Assembly (NCBI GenBank): GCA_035943095.1
Contig: DASZCN010000011.1
Span: 1-64,000 of the forward strand
Direction: 5' to 3'
DNA from: AG41 sp035943095
Lineage (GTDB): Bacteria > Gemmatimonadota > Gemmatimonadetes > Gemmatimonadales > GWC2-71-9
Length of the DNA stretch: 64,000 bases
Within the stretch, counting starts at the first letter, position 1. Each line of letters starts with the position of its first letter. This document shows positions 59,388-64,000 of this stretch, in pieces. The notes under the pieces are model-generated. The model had not been told where the DNA came from. It saw nothing but the letters and a program-made list of their open reading frames with translations, and did no database searches. The translations under genes were made by a program, and so were the position numbers.

Positions 59388-60676
59388 GGCTTCGCCCTCC
59401 CTCCCCCTCCCCTTCCCCCTCCCCCGATGCGGCGGAGGTCCGTGAAAAAGGTCGGATAACTGATGGAGACGGAGGTTCGTTCCGAAAGCCGCAGATCCGC
59501 CCCAGGGACGGTGCCGAGCACGGCGAACGCCATCGCGAGGCGATGATCCCGGGCCGTGTCCACCCGGCCCCGGGCCGGCCGCGCGCCGCCACGGACGAAC
59601 AAGTCGTTGCCACGCGCCTCCGCCTCCGCGCCCACCGCCCGCAGGTTCGCCGCAATGAGCTCGAGCCGGTTGCTTTCCTTCACCCGCAGCTCGCCCACCT
59701 CCCGGAACACGGTCTCACCGGTGGCCCGGCTCGCGAGCGCCGCGAGCACCGGCACTTCGTCCACGAGCGTGGGCACCTCCGCGGCGGTCACCTCGGTCCC
59801 GCGCAGCGCGGCCGGGCGTGCGACGAGGTCTGCTACCGGCTCGCCACCCTGGTCCCGGAGATTCACTCGCTCCACCCGCGCTCCCATCCGGTCCAGCGCC
59901 ACGAGGAAACCCGTGCGGGTTGGGTTCACGCCGACGTTCTCGATGACCAGCTCCCCCGCTTCGGCAAGCACGGCGGCGGCGACCAGGAACGCGGCGGAGG
60001 AGGCGTCGCCGGGGACGGCAACATGGAATGAGGGAACGACGGAACGGGGATCCGGCTCGTACACGATCGCTCCGTCCCGCTCGTGCAGCCCCAAGCCGAG
60101 GTGCACCAGCAGCCGCTCGGTGTGATCGCGCGAGCGGTACGGCTCCCGAATCGTCACGCCGACGCGACCCGTGAGGCCCGCGAAGAGCAGCGCACTCTTG
60201 ATCTGCGCGCTCGCGACGGGCGTCGTGTACGTCAGAGGGCGCAAGCGACCGCCGCGAATGGTGAGCGGGAGCGCGTCGCCACCCTTTTCGGTGATGTCGG
60301 CACCCATGGTGCGGAGCGGCTCGGTCACCCGCCGCATCGGTCGTCGCCGCAGGGAGGCGTCGCCCGAGAGCGTCGCCCTAAACCGTTGCCCGGCCAGGAT
60401 ACCGAGCATCAGGCGCGCGGTTGTGCCCGAGTTGCCGCAGTTCAACGGGGAGCGGGGAGCGGTGAGCGGGGTGCCGTGCACCGTGACCGCTGCGCCGATC
60501 CTCACCGGCGAGACGTCCACTCCGAGCCGACGGAGCACGCCCGCCGTGCTCTTCACGTCGTCACCCGTGAGCAAGCCTTCGATCTCGCTTGTACCGCGCG
60601 CGAGCCCCGCCAGCATGAGGACGCGGTGGGAGATGCTCTTGTCGCCCGGCGGCCGTACGACGCCGCTCACCCTCAC
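59384..60676 (-). CDS. aroA: 3-phosphoshikimate 1-carboxyvinyltransferase (EPSP synthase)
   Basis: A 430-residue shikimate-pathway enzyme. RPPGDKSISHRVLMLAGLA (phosphoenolpyruvate site), LNCGNSGTTARLMLGILAG, GDASLRRRPMRRV, VPGDASSAAFLVAAAV and LRVKESNRLELIAANLRAVG are the family motifs. I prefer GTG 60676, overlapping the tyrA stop as GTGA like its neighbours; GTG 60697 is possible. A period-7 repeat encodes GTPLTAPRSPL before the CGNSGTT motif. The C-terminus is a Gly-rich tail from C-rich DNA. Confidence 0.95.
   Translation of the reverse strand: MRVSGVVRPPGDKSISHRVLMLAGLARGTSEIEGLLTGDDVKSTAGVLRRLGVDVSPVRIGAAVTVHGTPLTAPRSPLNCGNSGTTARLMLGILAGQRFRATLSGDASLRRRPMRRVTEPLRTMGADITEKGGDALPLTIRGGRLRPLTYTTPVASAQIKSALLFAGLTGRVGVTIREPYRSRDHTERLLVHLGLGLHERDGAIVYEPDPRSVVPSFHVAVPGDASSAAFLVAAAVLAEAGELVIENVGVNPTRTGFLVALDRMGARVERVNLRDQGGEPVADLVARPAALRGTEVTAAEVPTLVDEVPVLAALASRATGETVFREVGELRVKESNRLELIAANLRAVGAEAEARGNDLFVRGGARPARGRVDTARDHRLAMAFAVLGTVPGADLRLSERTSVSISYPTFFTDLRRIGGGGRGGGGRAKP
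60447..60474. repeat. Four period-7 GGGAGC units inside aroA
   Basis: Plus strand: GGGGAGC GGGGAGC GGTGAGC GGGGTGC, 28 bases, opposite orientation to the cmk copy. Confidence 0.75.
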
Positions 60677-61515
60677 GCGTCGATCCTGCGACGCCACTCC
60701 GCCCCTTGCCCGAGCCAGGCTTCGAGGACTCGGGCGTCGCCCGTTTCGAGCGCGCGCTCGACCTCGCCAAGCGGCTCCTCCAGGGCGCGGAGCGCGGGGA
60801 GCACCTCATCGCGGTTCATGAGCAGGATCTCGCACCAGAGCGCGGCTTCGCTCGCCGCGAGGCGCGTGGTGTCGCGTGCTCCGGGGCCGTAAGTCGCTCC
60901 CGCCGGCACGGTGCGGGCGAGAAAGTGGGCGAGCAGCGAGGCGACCACCTGCGGCAAGTGGCTCGTGAATGCGAGCTGTCGATCATGCGCGGCCGCGTCG
61001 ATCACCACGGGGTGAGCCGCGAGCGTCTCTGCCCAGAAGTGGGCTACCTCACGCGCCGCGCCCTCGCCGTCCCGCGTCGGCGTGACGTAGACGACGGCAC
61101 CCTGGAACAGGTCGAGCCGCGCGGCCGCAAATCCGTGAGCATGGGTTCCCGCGAGCGGGTGCGCCCCCGCGAACCGATCCCCCATCCCGAGCGTCTCGGC
61201 GCGGCTGACGATCTGCCGTTTGACGGAGCCGACGTCGGTCACGATCGCCCCCGGACCCGTCTGATCGTGCAGGGTATCGAGGAGCCCGAGATTGGCAGCG
61301 GGCGGCGCCGCGAGCATCAGCAGGTCGGCCGCTCGGGCCACGTCCACGGGTCGGGGTGGCGCGTCGTCGAGCGCGCCCTGCTGCGCCGCGGCCGCCCGCT
61401 CGCCGGGGTCGGGGGACCAGCCGATCACGTTGGGAATCCCCGCGCGCTTCGCCTGCAACGCGACGGAGCCGCCGATCGCGCCAAGGCCGATGATGCCGAG
61501 GGTATGAGGCCGCAC
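60673..61515 (-). CDS. tyrA: Prephenate dehydrogenase
   Basis: A 280-residue TyrA converting prephenate to 4-hydroxyphenylpyruvate. Rossmann motif LGIIGLGAIGGSVALQAKRA, LLMLAAPPAANLGLLD, IVTDVGSVKRQIV, FAGAHPLAGTHAHGF and the helical dimer part with FTSHLPQVVASLLAHFLA. GTG start at 61515, just before the conserved strand; the longer frame upstream crosses a terminator. First gene of the tyrA-aroA-cmk-rpsA unit. Confidence 0.94.
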   Translation of the reverse strand: MRPHTLGIIGLGAIGGSVALQAKRAGIPNVIGWSPDPGERAAAAQQGALDDAPPRPVDVARAADLLMLAAPPAANLGLLDTLHDQTGPGAIVTDVGSVKRQIVSRAETLGMGDRFAGAHPLAGTHAHGFAAARLDLFQGAVVYVTPTRDGEGAAREVAHFWAETLAAHPVVIDAAAHDRQLAFTSHLPQVVASLLAHFLARTVPAGATYGPGARDTTRLAASEAALWCEILLMNRDEVLPALRALEEPLGEVERALETGDARVLEAWLGQGAEWRRRIDA

Positions 61516-61556
61516 GGAATGGAAGGTAGCGGCGCGCGGCGAGGAGGTAAAACGTG

Positions 61557-61584
61557 AAGGGCGGCCCCCGGAAGGGCCGCCCTT
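61557..61584 (-). terminator. Terminator after the 61.6-63.2 kb lipoprotein gene
   Basis: An 11-bp perfect stem (61557-61567 with 61574-61584), 6-base loop, followed on the minus strand by CACGTTTTA. Lies between this lipoprotein gene and tyrA. Confidence 0.75.
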
Positions 61585-61601
61585 GTCGGGAGAATCGCCC
61601 G

Positions 61602-63230
61602 CTACTCGCTCGACGGCGTGATGAACGTGACGTTCAAATTGTCGAACTCCGCGAAGCCATCGCCCGAGCCTGCGAACTGCACCGAGTTGATTCCCCCGCG
61701 CGTCGAGCACAGGGTCTGGCCGTAGGCATTCGGGTCGGACATCAGCTTCTCCAGCGACGTGCCGTTCGCATCGAAGGTTTCCAAGAACCCGGTCGCGCCG
61801 TCCTGCCTGGCCGTCACCCAGACATCGAGGCATACCCCTGCCGCGGGCCCGGCGAGGTGGGCCACCATCCGCCCGAAACTGTTCTCGCTGAAGTCCGAAG
61901 CCGTCCCTTCTGGACAGACCGTTAGGACATTGTTTCCCGACCCGAAGTTGAACCCTCCGCCCACCACGGGACCGTTGTCGTTCGCATACGCGTGACTATC
62001 TCCGCACACCGCACCCGGCATCGTTCGAGTGAACGTGACGCCCGAGAGCGAGTAGAGCGAGTCGACGATGGTCCCCGGAGTCACCGCGGCGCCATTCCGG
62101 TCCAGGTTGAAATTCATCAGGCCACCGGCGGGCAACACCCACCCCATGCGGCTGAAGCAGCACGTCGAACCGCCAGCGCCGAGGTGGTACGCGAAGGCGC
62201 GTTTGGGCATCACGACTGTCTCCACCTGTCTCACCAGCCACTCGAGGCTACCTCGCCACCCCGCCGTCGCCGCGGATGAAGCGAAGCCCTCGCACGATAC
62301 AAAGGGAGCGGGCACGTTAGTGAGCGCGCGGATCAACGGTCCTCCTCCCACCGGTTCCTCGACCTGGAACAGCTGGATCACATCGTGATCCGGCTCGGCC
62401 ACGGTGGCGCACACCCCGACGGTGACGTTCGTGGCAAAGGTGGCGGTGGGCTGCGTCGTGAATCGGTAGCACCCCTCGAACTGCGTATTGCTGAGCGGAA
62501 TGCAACGCGCGAGCACATCCCCGAGGTTGTCGAGCGGCAGGCCATTTACGGTCGTCACCCGCTCGATCGTCACCACGACGGGATTCGCGCTGGCGAGCCA
62601 GCCCGCCGGGAACTGCGCACCCGCAAAACCGGTGTTGGTCACCACCGTGGCTCCGCCATTTCCTACAGTTGCTTCGACGCAATCCGTACAGGTTTGGTCA
62701 CCGAGAAACGCCCCTTGCTCGATCCGAAACATGATCGGCAGCGTGCGCCCGTCCACGAGCCCGATGTACTGGCCGGTGTTCACGTTCTTGAGCCCGCTTC
62801 CGTTCGCAACGGGGTCCATATCTGCAAAGCCGAGCAACAGGCCGCCAGAGGAGCCGAAGACGCGAATCCGATAGAACAGATTCACGTTGATCTGCGGCTG
62901 GCTCGTGTCCCAGTTGACGTGGTATTGCTCCGGCGCATCGACCACGACTGGACCGGGGTTGATGTGCTGACCACCCGCGGCGCAGTCGACCGGGAGAAGC
63001 GTCAGGTCTAGCTGGCAGATGTCCACGACCGGTTGGATCTGGGCGTTGAACACGCCTGAGAAAGTCGGCTGCGAAACCAGGGGCGGGAGGAAGAAGAAAT
63101 GGGGATTGCCTCGACCAGTGACCCGCCCGTCGAGGAAGTCCGCCGACAAGCCCTTCGGCGCCACCGATTGCTGGTCACGACATGCGACGAGGACCCCAAC
63201 GGTGAGAACTGCAACTACGGCGGCCTTCAT
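61602..63230 (-). CDS. Cysteine-rich lipoprotein of unknown function
   Basis: A 542-residue secreted lipoprotein: signal peptide with lipobox LVACRD (Cys17), CAGGAG upstream of the ATG. The mature part is beta-rich, with repeated Asn/Gly/Val strands (e.g. NVNLFYRIRVFGSSGGLLLG, GGATVVTNTGFAGAQFPAGW) and many cysteine pairs (TCTDC, CCFS). It resembles large surface lipoproteins common in Gemmatimonadota; I recognise no enzymatic domain. It has its own terminator and is transcribed alone. Confidence 0.75.
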   Translation of the reverse strand: MKAAVVAVLTVGVLVACRDQQSVAPKGLSADFLDGRVTGRGNPHFFFLPPLVSQPTFSGVFNAQIQPVVDICQLDLTLLPVDCAAGGQHINPGPVVVDAPEQYHVNWDTSQPQINVNLFYRIRVFGSSGGLLLGFADMDPVANGSGLKNVNTGQYIGLVDGRTLPIMFRIEQGAFLGDQTCTDCVEATVGNGGATVVTNTGFAGAQFPAGWLASANPVVVTIERVTTVNGLPLDNLGDVLARCIPLSNTQFEGCYRFTTQPTATFATNVTVGVCATVAEPDHDVIQLFQVEEPVGGGPLIRALTNVPAPFVSCEGFASSAATAGWRGSLEWLVRQVETVVMPKRAFAYHLGAGGSTCCFSRMGWVLPAGGLMNFNLDRNGAAVTPGTIVDSLYSLSGVTFTRTMPGAVCGDSHAYANDNGPVVGGGFNFGSGNNVLTVCPEGTASDFSENSFGRMVAHLAGPAAGVCLDVWVTARQDGATGFLETFDANGTSLEKLMSDPNAYGQTLCSTRGGINSVQFAGSGDGFAEFDNLNVTFITPSSE

Positions 63231-63393
63231 AGCAGCTCCTGATCTGGTAACCGTGGCAAGTTGCAGAAAATGCGCCCCGCCGCCTCCCAGGGAAGGATGT
63301 GTGTAAGAGGAATATCAAGAGCGACTTAGCGAGAGCCTACGAGCCAGGCCAGCTCGGAGGCCTCCGTGCTGTCGCTCGGCTGCCACACCCTTG

Positions 63394-64000
63394 TCACTTG
63401 GCTCCGATCAGAGCCTTGAACCGCGGATCGTCCCGCAGGTCGCGCCACCACCAGCTGATGTCCTTCCCACGCACGTGCCCGGGGTTGGCGGCCGAGTAGC
63501 GCTGCAGCAGGGCGATCGCCGTGTCACGGTCGCCGAGCAGTGTGCGCTGGTATGCCTCGAGTGCTAGGAGTTCCTGACCGGGGTCCGCGGCGGGTGTGAT
63601 GGCGGCCCGTGCTCGAGCCAGCACATGCCGCGCACTGTCTTTGAGGCCCGCTCGGGCGATCACGCCGCCGACACGCATGCGAGCCTCGAGCCCTATGTAA
63701 GGCCGGAATGCCGACGGCGTGGTGCTATCGAGCAGGGCCACGAGCCGCCACGCCCGCCCTACGTCGGGGTCGCGCGCCGGCGTCGTCATCAAGAGCAATT
63801 GGCACCGCCCCGACCGGTAATCGCTCGGAAAGCGCCGCATCTCCTCATCGCACCAGCGTTCCGCCTGCGAAAATTGCTCCAGGTCGAGCGACCCCACAGA
63901 CAGGCGATACAAGACGTCTCGCGCCACGCTCAGGTACGCATCCTGCTCGTAGGCCCGCCGGGCGGCGAGTACCGCTGCTGCCACGTCTTCGACTTGATAG
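63394..64000 (-). CDS. TPR-containing protein, C-terminal part (cut by right edge)
   Basis: The last 201 or so residues of a protein whose start lies beyond the window; the frame stays open to base 64000. Helical repeats such as AAVLAARRAYEQDAYLSVAR and FSQAERWCDEEMRRFPSDYR are TPR-like, and the end WWWRDLRDDPRFKALIGAK matches the C-terminal ends of Gemmatimonadota Ser/Thr kinases with TPR extensions. A kinase domain upstream is therefore plausible but not visible. Confidence 0.7.
   Translation of the reverse strand, partial: YQVEDVAAAVLAARRAYEQDAYLSVARDVLYRLSVGSLDLEQFSQAERWCDEEMRRFPSDYRSGRCQLLLMTTPARDPDVGRAWRLVALLDSTTPSAFRPYIGLEARMRVGGVIARAGLKDSARHVLARARAAITPAADPGQELLALEAYQRTLLGDRDTAIALLQRYSAANPGHVRGKDISWWWRDLRDDPRFKALIGAK

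Noticed and set aside
59400..59440. CCCTCC/CCCCTT low-complexity at the end of aroA as another heptamer repeat
   Set aside because: The spacing is irregular; it is a C-rich stretch coding a glycine tail, not a clean period-7 array.

Overview
The window is a gene-dense, GC-rich bacterial chromosome segment. I read it as a Gemmatimonadota member, probably an environmental or metagenome-assembled genome. Reasons: Ser/Thr kinases opening with the LDALRESLAxRY-type leader typical of that phylum, signal peptides ending in AQ, many GTG starts, and Gram-negative outer-membrane and lipoprotein genes. The phylum call is inference; no rRNA gene is present to confirm it. I see no tRNA, rRNA, CRISPR array, transposase or prophage, and no gene-free stretch above about 300 bases.

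Layout. 1-3.3 kb (minus): a glucose block of a broken kinase fragment, a GH15 glucoamylase-like enzyme, 6-phosphogluconolactonase and a glucokinase cut by the left edge. 3.4-10.2 kb (plus): a tightly coupled cluster of a DUF4956 membrane protein, an exported CotH/HipA-kinase-like outer-membrane barrel protein, and a CYTH / degenerate Nudix-like / PPK1 fusion. I read it as an envelope-linked polyphosphate system; it is the most unusual locus here. 10.2-15.1 kb: an exported protein, a diguanylate cyclase, larB, dusB, ptsN and a four-helix-bundle gene flanked by inverted repeats. 15.1-25.2 kb (minus): guaA, lysA, an inserted low-GC glycosidase between 9-bp direct repeats, proS, hisS, folC and accD. 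25.3-30.9 kb (minus): rodA, mrdA, mreD, mreC and mreB (rod-shape peptidoglycan machine). 31-33.4 kb (plus): ferredoxin, geranylgeranyl-reductase-type flavoprotein and fabI. 33.4-40.4 kb (minus): polysaccharide deacetylase, divergent kinase, dut, ald, M16 peptidase, pnp and rpsO. 40.4-49.7 kb: a plus-strand kinase, then the conserved minus-strand run rplM-rpsI-rpsB-tsf-pyrH-frr-uppS-cdsA-dxr-rseP and a small unknown gene. 49.9-56.7 kb: an EXORDIUM-like lipoprotein and an acyl-CoA carboxylase operon with an RNA methyltransferase inside it. 56.9-61.5 kb (minus): tyrA, aroA, cmk and rpsA. 61.6-64 kb: a lipoprotein and a TPR protein cut by the right edge.

Three genome-dynamics features run through the window. 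(1) Short period-7 tandem repeats of two or three sequence families lie between genes and also inside proS, cmk and aroA. (2) Genes are packed with ATGA/GTGA stop-start overlaps, and four of the five convergent pairs overlap at their tails. (3) Two single-gene islands (the glycosidase and the four-helix-bundle gene) have repeat boundaries but no transposase. Several recognisable promoters sit 7 bases or fewer upstream of a start codon, suggesting leaderless transcripts.
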